Source of the DNA: Plectosphaerella cucumerina
Taxonomy: Eukaryota > Ascomycota > Sordariomycetes > Glomerellales > Plectosphaerellaceae
Direction of reading: 5' to 3'
Length of the DNA stretch: 64,000 nucleotides
Assembly: GCA_020746995.1 (NCBI GenBank)
Contig: JAGPXD010000004.1
Span: 1,550,001-1,614,000 of the forward strand
The notes under the pieces were generated by a model. That model saw only the letters and a list, made by a program, of their open reading frames with translations. It ran no database searches and was not told the origin of the DNA. This document shows positions 45,398 to 57,500 of the stretch, piece by piece. Numbering within the stretch: the first letter of the stretch is position 1; each line of letters opens with the position of its first letter. A program made the translations under genes and the position numbers.

Positions 45398-48300
45398 GGC
45401 GACCACGGGACCGTTGGGGTGTAACCTAGGGACGGACTAATAGCTGGTGTGACTTGTCGTTGGAGTGTATGTGGCGTGATGGCTTCATTCAAGTTGCAAG
45501 GCTAAGTAAGGCTACCTTTCCCCGCCTCGGGCTTCAATTCGGCCGCCGGAAGCTCGACCCCAGAAGAGACAGTCTATGGCACCTGGATGAGCAGGCTTTT
45601 CCTGAGGCCGGAAAAGCTCACGCACCCAAAACGCTTTGTGCTGTCTTGTCCGTCGTGGCCATCGTCAAGCGGCGTTTTCTACCTAGGGAGGCTACTATAC
45701 ACCAGTCGAGAGGTCACCATCATGCTGAGATGACTGACCGGGAAGTCTTGAACTACGAGATGCTGCTGCTTCAGTACCTTCTTGTCATGACCCTGGTCTG
45801 AAGCACCTGTTTTCTTCGATATGGATCCATTCAAGCCGGCCACGAGTCTGGCTCCGACCGAGTCAGAACGTCTGCCCCCGCCTCGTGAGATGGCACCCCA
45901 AGTATACCAACTCAAATTCTGCCCATATTGGTGACCTGATAGCGAACCGACTTTCAGTCGCTCGAGTTTAATCATTCTGGGCTGAGGTCTGATGACATGC
46001 TTGGGAGGATGTCGTTGACAGCGCGGGAGAGAATAACCCTGGTTACGACATGCCTCATTGAACCCGAGAGAGAGTTTGCAACTTTTGCTTCTCTTTCACA
46101 TCATCCTGGAGGGACTTCAAACCGACACTCTTCAGGTGAATGGATAACACTGCCGCGCGGCCTGTCGACACTCAGCACCCTGATTGTCGCCCGTTGGGCC
46201 ATGCAGCTACCCGCGGCACCACACCAGGCTCGGCAGCATGCGACAGGCAGCAACTGGATATGGAGCATCAGCTCATTCAATTCTGGCCATTGTCGACACA
46301 GAACTGAGGCATACCAGAACGTGGGATAATCGCAAGCTCATCCGAAACACCACGTAGGCATTGCCGTGCTGCTCGACAGCTCTACGCCGAGGTTTCCCCT
46401 TGGTCAATGTCGACCACTGGCGGTCTGCAGCAACCCGAAGGCAAACAGGGCGGTCATACTTGAGTGAGAGGACCACGGAAAGCCAAGGACAAACGGATAC
46501 TCTTGAGTCTGCCCTATCGGATGGCCACGCAGGCAACCTAAACCGTGGGGTCGGTATGACGCCCGGCAGCGGAATCGGGTCGGCTGAGGCAGTCTCCCGA
46601 GCCTATTTCGACTACTGACAACGCGAGTTCTGTGTATACAAGCATGACCGGCCAGAGTTGAATGAAGGGCGACGCTGGTCGCCCTGCGGGTTCACCTTGA
46701 AGCTTTCAATTTTGCTGGGAGACACGACCAGCATTTTGATACGCCGCACTGCAGCTAGTTGCCCCGACGTGCATCATCACATTGGCCATGTGTCACCGAT
46801 GTACCAGCCGCAAGGGGCGGGGTGTCGATGATCTCGCTCATTGTATTCGTGGATTTCCGGCAACGATTCCTACGAGCTTGGGGAAGGGCAAGGCCAGGCC
46901 AGAGCACGCCCAAGTTGTGCTCGAGGCCTAGATTCCTCGGTGACACAAGAGCGGCGCACTCGACTCGATAGAGGATCACGTCCGGAGCTGGTGTAACTCA
47001 ATAAGTCCACGACGAGATGAGCCCTCATTTGTCCATACTGCGCTCGGCCAACAATACCAACTTTCGTACGACATGCCTGACGTGCTAGATGCCCGTCTCG
47101 TGCAGATCCAATGTGCTGGCGGCGACTTCAATCAAACTGGCGGGCAGGACGGACGAGGAGCTTCCGGTGGTCCTGAGCCATCCTGCTATCGGAACAGACG
47201 GGATCACACGCTTGGGCGTCTGGCTGACAGTATTGTCGAAGGGTGAGGCTTCCGCGATGTCCGAGATGAATGGCGACTAGCTGGCTGATTCTGCGGACCT
47301 GACTCCGACTCTTAGGCCGACGAAGATATGGACCGGGAAGCTCGTGAGGTTTCTACGAATAGTCCCCCGCCTCATCCGAGCAGACCGAGACCAACAGCCC
47401 CTGAGCGGGGTGGCGTGGCCTGACCTTTGTTTCCCCTGCAGATTGGGCGTTCCATCGATGGAGACAATACTGGTTATGCATACAATGTCGTCGACCTTAG
47501 CACCAACGCCAGCATACACACATCGCCTCTTTGTTCCCCATGCGGCTTGGCAGGGAGAAGGCGCCGTGGCAATGGCGCCTCGCTGCCGACCCACCGGCGG
47601 CATCGCGCCCCCCCTCCACCACAAACACGCCATGCCGGTGAGGCAGATGCGGAGGAGACGCCGTTCGAGCTTAACTTTGAAAGAGAACAGATGGCAGGGA
47701 GCAACTTGGAGAGAGTGTGTGTGTGGGTGTGAGGGTGGGCGTGAGAGCCTCCCCGTTCATCGTTCGAGAGCCACATCCCACCACCATCGCCTACGCCACG
47801 ACAACGGGAGCTGAAAAAGATGCCAAGGAGGAACTACACCAATGCAGGCCTGCAGCACCACGGCTATGCGAGGCGACAGCATCTCGTCACATGTTCCGCT
47901 AGGCCTGTCTTGAAATGGGCCGCATTCCTAGTCGACGGTGGCCTGCCACTGAGGCGCTCGCCGTTGGGTTGGGGGAGGATGGATGAGGAGGAGGGGACGT
48001 TCCGGGGAGGCCAAGCTGGCCTTCATCTCGCGACGCGAGGACGTCCCGCGGCAATATCGAGCGAGCAGGCCGGGCAGGGATGCCGTCGTCGGACGTGAAG
48101 GCGGTGGTTCATCCGGCCGAGAGATGAGGGCCTCGTCTCGCCTTTCGACAGGGCTCTGCCAAGAGGACGGCTAATGCCGTTGCCTTCGTCGTCGGCATCG
48201 GCGACTGCTTCGTTTCTCCAAGTTCGCCGATGCGATAACGGACGTCCCGGCCGGTCCGACAGATGACATGCTCCGACACGGAAGGGGACGACGACCCCAT

Positions 48301-50854
48301 CATCACGCCCTTCGGTCTGGGCACGGCCGATCTGGGACGTAGCGTTGCTGGCCCGCCTCGACGAACGAGAGAGACCTGTCAATCCTACCCTGGCCCCTAA
48401 TGAGCAGCATTCCCTTTTCCCTCGAGGAAGAGGGGCCCGCTAGCACAGGCAAGCAGGCAAGCTCCCCAACCCTTTTTTCTCGCTACTAGCCAGCTACCGA
48501 GTTTGTGTGTGTTTAGTGCAGGCCTGTCACGGACTCACAGACGACAAGGGTGGGTAAGGGAGGGGGCGTGTGGCCATCTAACATGCCTGGTTGGGATGGG
48601 GGACGGGGACGGGGGCACGGACGAACAACGCGATGCACGGCTGGAGTGGGCGCGACTTGATGGGAGGGGAGGGGAAGGGGACCCAAGGACCCTACCCGTG
48701 TGCGTGCCATGCCCTCCCCTCCTCCACCCCCTGTGTGGCGTTCACGGTACCCGTACCGACTGCTGGATGGGCTGGCGAGAATCACCAGGCCCCCCCAGTG
48801 CCGGCCGCCGTCACGGTGGGTAGCAGGTCAAGACTGTGCCCCTCCCGCACAGCTTCCAAGCCGGCCGCATGATGTCCGCCGGAGAGGGACGAAGAGGTGG
48901 TAGTGCAGCTTGCAGCTCGCCTCTCTCGACGAGGCACAAGAAGAGAGGAGGTCAGGGAAGAGGTCACCACGCTTCTGCCCCTACGGCGACGCGATGGCCC
49001 TCCAACTCGTGGCCTGCAAGCCTTTCCCATGGACGGTCTACCGCTACCGCCTGCCATCTGCCCCCCCCTTCGTAGGCCAACGCCCCCTCCTTCCCGAGAA
49101 GGGGCCCCCCTCCCCCATGCTGGGTTCACCTGTCCCGCCTCAGCCGCAATGGCACTCTGGCGCCGGCCCAGGGGGTGGGGAGCAGATCTCAATAAGTGAC
49201 ATGGGGGGCGGGCGAGGAGGAAAAATAATACCAAAGACACATTGGAAGCCAAGCGCGCAACAGACACGCGCGACACGAGCCGTTCGCCTTAACTAAACTC
49301 TCTTGACTCGTTTCCGCGGCGCGCTTCCTTGGCCAGCTAAGGAGCGAAAAGAGAAGGGCCAAGCGAGAGAGACAGACAGAGAGAGAAAGATGGACGAGGT
49401 TGAAACGAAGGTGAACCCGAGACCGACCCAGGATCGGAAGGATGACACAACACAACGCAACGGTAAGGCCCTCTCAACAAGCCCCCAAGGCAGAATAACA
49501 CCCCCAGAAAGCCCAGCCCAAGTCGGGGACCCAGCCGATGCGTGGCGACCCTGCTTGCCTGCTGCTCTGTCCGTCTCCCAGTATCTTGGACGTGCCCCAC
49601 CAGATAGCTATGCGTAATGGTAATCCCATCCAAAAGCCGCGAGCCGCGAAACCCAAGCCTCCCCCCGATCTGATCTGATACTTACCTACTTACCTTCAAC
49701 TCTGAACCTGGGCCGGCCCAGCCGACCCCACCACCCCTTGCTCGTAAAAACCAAGGCGTTCCGCGGCAGCGCGGCCGTAGGTCCGCGGTAATAACAGCCT
49801 GGATCATCGTCATTCCCAGGCCAGGCGGCCCCAAGACGAAGGGTCTCCCGTACGTACAGTAAGCTTCCAAGCCACCTGAACCTCTCGGCAACTCTCCCCG
49901 AACATTCCCTGACGTCGATGGTGCAAAAGCTTGGCCAGAAATATATGCTTCTGACACAATCGACGGCGCGCAAGCCCATCCCATCATCGGAGGGGAAAAA
50001 GACAACCTCCCCCTACCCCCCGTCCAAACCCTTGAGCTTGAGGGGCGTGCGCGCCCACCCGAGGGGATCTGCGGGCAGAACTTCTCCTCCACGTGCTGTC
50101 GACGGGGCCTGGTGCGGCGACGGCGGCGCCTCGTCAAAGTGGGAGGAGACAAGCGAAGGGGGGTGTAGGGTTAAGGGCGTGTCTGGCTGGCGCCCACAAC
50201 ATGTCAAGCTTGGTGCTTGGGCACCTAGCCTAGCGAGCAAAGCAACATCAGACAAACCTGGGGGCAGCTCTCCACGCCGCAGGACAGGGCAGGCATTTCC
50301 CTTGCCCTGCGCCGCCTCTCGCGCGCCCTCAGACGACGCCTCCCCCGGCACCTAAACTGACCTGCCCTGGGTCCCTTCGCGGAGAAGACACCTCCATCCG
50401 GCCGAGTGTAAAGTGCCGGAGGAATTACACGATGGGATGATGGGTGTGTGTGTCTGTGTGTGTGGGCTCCCCCATCTCGTGGCCCAACAACCTGCCTCTA
50501 AAGTTCCCGCGTTCAGGGGGGGAAAGGACGAACTGACTGACTCCTTGCTTTCTGCTCGTTCAACAAGGCCGACCTCCTCGTGCCAGTAGTAAACCCAGTC
50601 AGTCTGCCTGCGTCTCGCCCACCCCCTCTCACCCGCAGCGAGAGAGAGCCTTGCCTTGCCTGCCCCCCCCTCCTCGTGTCCCGTGTTGAAGAACAGATCT
50701 GCAATACGCAAAGAACCGAAACTCGTTTCCCCTCGTCACCATGATACTTTTTGTCCCGCGAACCATCAGGGTCTGACACAGACAATCCCCATTTAAGCTC
50801 TGCGCCTTCGACAATCGTTCCGCCGCCTCGGGACCGCACATCGGCCCGGCTCGA

Positions 50855-50878
50855 GGGGAGGGAGGGAGGGAGGGAGGG
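50855..50878. repeat. (GGGA)n tract
   Basis: Six consecutive GGGA-like units; capable in principle of G-quadruplex folding on the plus strand. Confidence 0.85.
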
Positions 50879-51626
50879 TGGAAGGCTTCGTGTGGCGAAC
50901 ATGCCTGCCTGCCGCTGAAGGAAGGTCGAGTCCGCCTTGTGAGGGGACAACCAACCCCCGCGCGCCCTCTTCTTGGGCAAAAGACTGGCCCCCGGGCTGG
51001 TGGCGCGCTGGGCGTCGGCCGCCACAGGGGTATTCGCTCCTCGCCAAGGAGAAGAAGCCCCGTCAAAGCAAGAGACCATCGTTACAATTCACTCACTGAC
51101 GCGATACGGCCCCCTGAATTCGGAACACCATTACTGGCATTGACCTAAACTATTTTGTGACTGTAACTGTGCGGTTCTGCAAGTGACTGTGACTGACTGA
51201 CTGAAACCCCCCAATAAACGAGTAGAAACAAAAAAAGGAGCTCTACCAAGAGCTCTCTGAGGTATTCCGTGATGCCCAAACACCCCATAACCACTCCATG
51301 GGCAAAAAAACCCGCCCGACGCCTTGGCCCTCGGCCTCCGAGAGGCCTACCCAAGAGGTGGACACTGAAGCCTGCCTCGATAAACATTGAAAACGAGAAA
51401 ACCCTGTGTGATGCAAAAGGAACCGAGTCCCTCGTGACATGAGAAATAAGAGAGGAAAAACAATCGTGTCCTAACGCCGAAAGCCTCTTTTTGGAACCGT
51501 TTGTCCTTGCTCTCTGACATGCCTTGGTGCAGAAGGGATGGGGGGTATTAAAACATTAAAGGCGGAAAACAACACTACTGCCCCCTTGTGGGGGGTTGGT
51601 GCTATGCTTCGTCTCGGACAGCTCCC

Positions 51627-51752
51627 TGGGACTGCTTCCTTGGACCGCTTCCTGGGACTGCTTCCTGGGACTGCTTCCTGGGCCTTCCTGAGACTGCTTC
51701 CCGGGACTGCTTCCATGGACTGCTTCCTGGTCTGTTGTCTGAGACTTCTTCA
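51627..51752. repeat. 13-bp minisatellite (TGGGACTGCTTCC), about 9-10 units
   Basis: Degenerate head-to-tail copies of TGGGACTGCTTCC with substitutions and one shortened unit. It lies 65 bp beyond the stop codon of the C2H2 gene, so probably in its 3' untranslated or flanking region. The unit length is not a multiple of three, which argues against coding. Confidence 0.88.
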
Positions 51753-51816
51753 TGGCATTATGTCGTTGCTGGGATGCGTTGCCGCTTCCTCAGCTTTCCT
51801 CGTCAAATCGATGGCA

Positions 51817-53243
51817 TTACTCCTGCCTGATATTCGTCGGGGACTCGGAAGCGCTGGCGTCACTACGTCCCGAACCGTCGTGGGTGGTAGCCGTCTCGGC
51901 GTTGTCCGGATCTCCGCAACCCTTGACGAGTCTATGTCGCTGTTGTGGGGTCAGTCTGACTGCTCAAGATGATCAAAGGGGACAGGCACTTACCTTCAGA
52001 GCGTCCTTGCGAGAGAAGGCCTTGTCGCAGCTGCCGCAAGGGAAGGGCTTGACGCTTAGGTGGATCCTGGTATGCCGCTTCAGGTCGTGGTTGCGGTTGA
52101 AGCTTTGGGGGCATTGCTGGCACTTGTAGGGGCGCTCGGGCTGGGTAACGGCATGGCCGTACATGCCCTGCGGCATGTGGTGGCCGTACGGGACGGGCAT
52201 GCCAGACATGACGGACATGGGGCCTCCAGGGTTGCCGAGGTTGGACATGATGGGGTTCGAGGGAAGGGCCAGTCCAAAACCGCTATATGGCGGCGCCCTG
52301 AAACCCTGAGGGGGCGCCATGCCGGTGCTTGGGTGAAGGCTGCGCGAGGCGCCAAGGCTGAGGCCCGTGGGGGAGGGGTTGCTGTGGGCGAAGGCTGGGA
52401 AGCTCGACTGATGCGGCCCAGTAGAAGCCGGGAAGCTGGACTGATGGGGAGGGGCAGAGGTCGAGAAGCTGGACTGATGGGGAGCGGCAGAGGTCGAGAA
52501 GCTCGACTGATGAGGAGCGGCAGACGACGGGAAGCTCGACTGGTGAGGCGTACCAGGAGTCGGGAAGTAGGACGTGGGGCGACTATATGGATCGTGAGGG
52601 CCCGCGCTGGAGGGCGTCGGGGGCTGGGAGGCCGCCGAGTTCGAGTGACCCATGATGCCGCCGGGCGAGGTCGCCGTGACCGAGCTATGCGAAGGATGGC
52701 TGGACGAGGCACCGGGGGTGGTGTTGCCGTGGCCGTAGACGCCGGGATAGCTGGCTGTGGGCTGATGATGTTGTGAGTGTTGGCCATAGGAAGACATGTG
52801 GTTGGCCGAGCCGAGCGAGGGCGGGCGGATGGTGTACATGGTTCCCCCGACGAGTTGGAGTCGAAGGAGGAAGGCTTGTTGTCGTAGGGATGCGAATCAG
52901 AGACGGGACCTACACTATTGGAGCTGGAGGGGAATCCGAAGGCGCTGGAGCCGCTGTTGGTATTCCAGCTGTTGCTGGAGTAGGGAGTGCCGGTGCTAAT
53001 GGCGCTGTGGGAGCTGCCGCTCTGGATGCCCGAGGCGGAGGAGCTGGGGCTGACGACATCGTGCTGCCCTCCTGAGTTGGGAGTAAGAAGGCCGTGGAGG
53101 CTAGAGACGGGGGTTGCGTTCATACTCGGAGTACTCAGATCCATGCCTCCAAGGGGAGGAAGGGGGCTACCCCTCCTGCCGTTGCCATTGCGGTTGTCAT
53201 AGCCATACTGGCTGCCGGTGGTGTTCATGCCGTTGCCGTTCAT
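51817..53243 (-). CDS. C2H2 zinc-finger transcription factor
   Basis: The C-terminus has two adjacent C2H2 fingers, YKCQQCPQSFNRNHDLKRHT and PFPCGSCDKAFSRKDALK, with an intron (51993-51940) inside the second and RHRLVKGC following. The long N-terminus is Ser/Pro/Gly/Gln-rich, typical of fungal regulators. The start is ATG 53243, since no ATG exists upstream as far as the TATA box. Between 53243 and the fingers the frame shifts once. Either an 83-nt intron (52837-52755, GTACAC to CAG) is removed, giving 429 residues, or a C5 run at 52844-52848 has lost one base. The finger sequence resembles the Swi5/Ace2-related RNHDLKRH class, but I cannot name an orthologue. Confidence 0.85.
52397..52551 (-). 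repeat. 33-nt coding repeat (11-residue PHQSSF unit, five copies)
   Basis: Inside the transcription factor, five copies of an 11-residue unit (SAAPHQSSFST and variants) follow each other in frame. PHQSSF is constant and the spacer varies. Likely a disordered spacer, and prone to copy-number change. Confidence 0.85.
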
Positions 53244-53820
53244 GATGTCGTCGAATCTGAACTGTCGAACCGGCTTGGGCTCAAGCCTGGCCGTTGACAG
53301 CGAAAGGGGGGCGTTGAAGCGTTGCGTCGCGGTGGTGGTGAAGGGCTTCAAAAGGCGGCGGTGATGAGACTGTTCCTGTGGAGAGCAGGAACGGGGAAGG
53401 GGAGGGAATGGAGATGAAGAAGAGGGAGTATGACGGAAGGGCGGCCCTTGGACGACAACCAGTTGGGATGCGGCGTCGTGGTGGTGGCTGGCGAGGCTTC
53501 AAGAAGAGCTGGCTGATGGCGACGACAAGTCTAGAGTCGTCGGGTTCCGGCGCGCGAAGGCGGCTGCCAGGAGGATGATCGGTGGTGGAAGCTAAGGGCG
53601 CGCCGTCTGTGGTTTTGAGTAAGGCAGAGGGCGGGCTCTGGTTGATAAAGCTTCCAGGTCTTGATCTTGCGGTCGAGAGTGATGTCTTCTGGGATCTGTT
53701 CCTGTGCTTGTTCTTGTTAAGTTGACTGCGGCAGTGGGAGAGAGGTGGGTGGTTGTAGTAAAGTGTCGAGGGTGAGGAGGGTGAGGAAGGACAGACTGGG
53801 GGGGCGTGGACCTAGTTCCT

Positions 53821-53830
53821 CTTTATAGAG
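53821..53830 (-). promoter_or_regulatory. TATA box of the C2H2 gene
   Basis: The minus strand reads CTCTATAAAG, a good TATA match about 580 nt before the ATG at 53243, implying a leader of roughly 550 nt. Confidence 0.55.
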
Positions 53831-54508
53831 AATCCAGGAGCACTCGCTGCTCAGAATTGTAGTCGACCCAGCACCCTGGCCAGAACGGGACCAGACACCC
53901 CAAGGTTGTTAGATCGGAACCTCAGAAAGCTTCTGGTGGCGCCGCCCATTTCTCCTTGGGGAGTCATCTCTGGCTGGATATCAACTCGCCAGAGCCGCCT
54001 CAACCCACTTCTTGTATCAAGTAACGGAGTCACGAGATCATTCTCCATGGACAACATCAGCCTCCTCGGAAGTTCAGTGGTCGAGACCAGAGTCTGAAGC
54101 AAGGTCGTGTGGGCAGTACTTGTCTGAACCATAAAGGCAGGAGTCACGGGACTTGTACTGAGAAAGTACCTTACCTGCACTTGGAACGGACGGCGTTCAC
54201 TGAGAACTCGACGCTGGACGGGGAGGAAGGAGCGAAATGTACCATACTAACGCTGAAATTCAAGGGGTGAAATCGCGCCCCCCCAAGTAGAGATGCTCCA
54301 GCTGTGTGCGTGCACAGGCAGGCGGGCAGGCAGGTGTGCGCGCCTGCCGTGGTAGCTAGCCACCGACCCTGGTCCTGTCCTTCTTTTTGGGAGGGCAAGG
54401 GGGGTGGAGGGGAAGGGGGAGGGTGTCGAGGAACGGGGGGCGTGTGAGCTTGAACGCTCCTGCTCTGGCAGTCACCTCTCGCCCGTCGCTTCCTCTCCTT
54501 TTTTTCTG

Positions 54509-54532
54509 CCCCCCCCCCCCCCCCCCCCCCCC
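54509..54532. repeat. Poly-C (24 nt) homopolymer
   Basis: Twenty-four consecutive C on the plus strand, preceded by a T7 run. Length is likely unstable and may be an assembly estimate. Confidence 0.9.
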
Positions 54533-57500
54533 TTTTGCTGTGCGTCCCGATTGTACATGCAGCAGCAGGTACGGCTGAGGAAGTACCGAGAGATACATAC
54601 ATCTCAGTTCTTGCCAGAAAAAAAGGGACAGAATGTAGGTGCTTCCTTGGGCGCGGAGGGCATGGCGGCAAGCGCACTCCTCGAGCTCAAGCTCAAGCTC
54701 TGTCTGGGTCAGGTAGGTCAATGTCATGTCAATGGGTCACCCCCGTACCATGCCTGTCCTCTCGTTCCCCGTCCTCGTCTCGTCCTAGCCCCGAAGGGCT
54801 GAAAGGGACCGGGACCAGCGACCGGGACTGGCACTCGATCAAGTGGACCCCTTTTCCCTGTCCACTGGCACCTCTCCGTGTCGGTGTCCTCGTTCAGTTC
54901 AGCGTATGTTCCGCTACGACATTGCCTGCCCTGTGCTGCTGCACACTGCACATCGACCCGCCGCCGCACTGCCCCCGGGCCGCCGCCCATTCCCACCCCC
55001 TCCAAAACTCGACCACGCCCAATGACGCCGTGACCGTGAAAGGAAAAGCCCGTCCAAAAAGTCGAACCATTCGAACGGAGCCCGAATCCTTGGTAAACAT
55101 GCGTATCCTGCTCCTGCTCCTCCCGCGAGGTCACTGCCAGATCCGTCCTAGATGCTTCCAAGAGAGGGAGACATGCCCGTCGCGGGACCCTCATCTTTCT
55201 CTTGCCCGCCTGTAACAGACAATTGCTGTCAGCAATCAGTCACCCGGCCACGTTGCTCAAGCACTGAATGCTTCCCTGCGATACCACTGTAGACTTGAGG
55301 TACAAGCCGTGTACTTCGTACCCTCCTCCACAAGGCTGCCTCCCTCCGTCACCACAAAGTGTCAACTGCGTTTTATGTTGGGAAATTTGTCCGTAAGTTG
55401 CGCCCAAAAGCCATGAGGCTCACAAATCTGCATCTGGCGCCGCCGCCACTTGACCTCCCTCCTGCTTCTGTGACGCATCGTCATCGAAGGTCCCGTGATA
55501 CTCGATTTTCTGCTCTCTCCTTGTTTCCGGAGATCCGCGCATGCGATGCGATTAGCAATGCAGCTCAACCGAACCCCCCCGCGATCCTCCTCGTCATCCT
55601 GCCCATCGGTGGGCGCCGCCCCCGGGAGCTGCTCTGCTGCAGATGAGATGGGGCCCGCTCGATGCCAGCCGGGGTGGCCACAGGCAGACAGGCCAGCCCA
55701 GGACAGGCCACAGCCCTTTCGGTGTCGAACTCGAGCGCGCTCCGTACCTGAACGACGGTGCATGGGTCCGCGGTGGCATATTGGCTGAGCCGACCCTTGG
55801 CTCGGGTCGACGGGGTCTGGGCGTTCACGATCAGGGGGGTGCTTGTTCGAGGTGGGTGTGTGAGCTGCCTGTCCCCCCCCTCTCGTTCTGTCGAACACAG
55901 CAAGCAAAGCAGCAGCAGCAACAAGCATGCTCAACAGAGGAAAGCCTAAACCGACTCATCACTGCAAAGCAGCCGCGCTTCCCCTGTTGGCCACCGCACC
56001 TCGAAACGATGGTGTCGAGTCGAGCTGGGCGCACAGAGAAAACCAAGGCATCGCGGAGAAGAAGCTTCTTGATCCGTCCGACCTCTTGTCTTAATCTCCG
56101 ACGCCCTCATGCCTCTCCCCCAGTTCCACGTTGTGCGGAGGCGCCGGCGAACTCTCTTCTCCCTCTAGAGTCCATCCCGCCCTGCCTTGATGTGATCTGA
56201 CCCAGCTTTTGCCAGCCAGCCTCCGGCCTCGGCACACCCAAACACCACGCCCTGCCGCGCCAAGTATACGCGTGCCTGGCCTTCGTGTTGATCATCGTCA
56301 TCGTCCGTGACCCTCCGCCAAGGCCATGAGGACCGCGGAAATAGGGCGTGGATCTCCCAGACTTCCAGGGGGTGCCGTTGCGGAGGAGAGGGGAGAGAGG
56401 CCTAGACCTCCCTCACAGCGGCCACAGGACAGGATACTTCTCTTCCTCTTTCACACGATACGTCCGTAGAGTCCCGTACCCAGCAGACCCGGCAGCCAGT
56501 CCACTCCCAGCTGGGAATAGAGTGCGGAAGGGTCTGGGCAGCACCGCGACCCCGAGTCTGACTGGGCGGCCAGCCGACCGGTGGGAACTCGAGCGCGCCC
56601 ATTCAGCGCGTCGTCTTGGCGCTGTATGCCGACGCCCCGGCGTTTGTCCCTGAACATGGGCCCGCCTGAGACCTTGAACCCTGCACCGCACCAGCTGTCT
56701 GGGAGGGAGCGGCGCCCCGTGTGCTCTCACATCACCTCCGCCCCCCATCCCTCTTCCGTACCGTACCATCGATCACCACGCCAGCACGGCTCGGCAACAG
56801 CCCTGACCACCTCTAGCGCGAGATGGAGTCAATCAAACCCACTGCCTCGCTTGTCTCGCTGGGTCGCGCCGTCGCTCGAGGTTGTGATTGATTGTTCGTG
56901 AGCTTTGTTGGCGAACCATCTTGGGGGTCGGTGTCACTGTGACGGCTCAGGTGCGCGCGCGCGAACGTCGTTCTTCCTCGACGACAGCAATCTGCATGGT
57001 GCTCGGGACGTGACGAATCTGGTGGCCGGCTTGGTGATCGAAATGCCCCCGAACACCTCCCTTCTCCAAGACACTCGCGGAAGTGTATTGATTCCTGTGC
57101 TTCCGATTTCCCACCATCAGATTTTTAATTCCCGAGCTGGACCGGAACCTGGGACACATCATCCAACCCGCGCTCAGCTCATGTTACTCATTCGTCGGTA
57201 CGGTAACGGGCCCTCGATTTCAGGAACCACTGCAAGTTAAGATAGATTGCCCTCGGCAATGTGCCTCTCAGCTGTGATGGTCAGCTGCGGATTGGCACGG
57301 ACACGGGGATCCTCGCTCATCCAGGCACGGCTGTGCCGTATCGTCGCATGCTCCCCTGACGTCTGATCCCCAGAGATCGAATGGATCAGCAAGGGATGCC
57401 AGCCCGCGAACCGTAGTAGTCGCCGCCGTCCACCACCAAAGCCGGCGCAAATTTGAGATCACGACGAACAAAGCTGCACAGCAGTCGCAACAATAGCTGC

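Larger units (their letters stand above)
45398..51816. other. Gene-poor GC-rich interval, 6.4 kb
   Basis: No frame has a recognisable domain or plausible exon chain. Simple repeats are scattered (GT-rich near 50,445-50,462, GGGA run 50,855-50,878, minisatellite 51,627-51,752). It lies downstream of the C2H2 factor and upstream of the orphan at 45397. Confidence 0.5.

Noticed and set aside
49390..49617. Small frame MDEVETKVNPRPTQDRKDD after a GA-rich leader-like tract
   Set aside because: Low-complexity, no homology recognised, and no downstream exon fits; kept as non-coding.
53851..54250. Minus-strand pieces MVHFAPSSPSSVEFSVNAV with a following GTAAGG, and a later open frame
   Set aside because: A donor and some protein-like sequence exist, but no acceptor gives a convincing joined protein and no family is evident. 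Possibly upstream non-coding exons.
57121..57230. Possible tRNA-like B box on the minus strand
   Set aside because: The B-box-like match has two mismatches and no acceptor or anticodon stem can be drawn.
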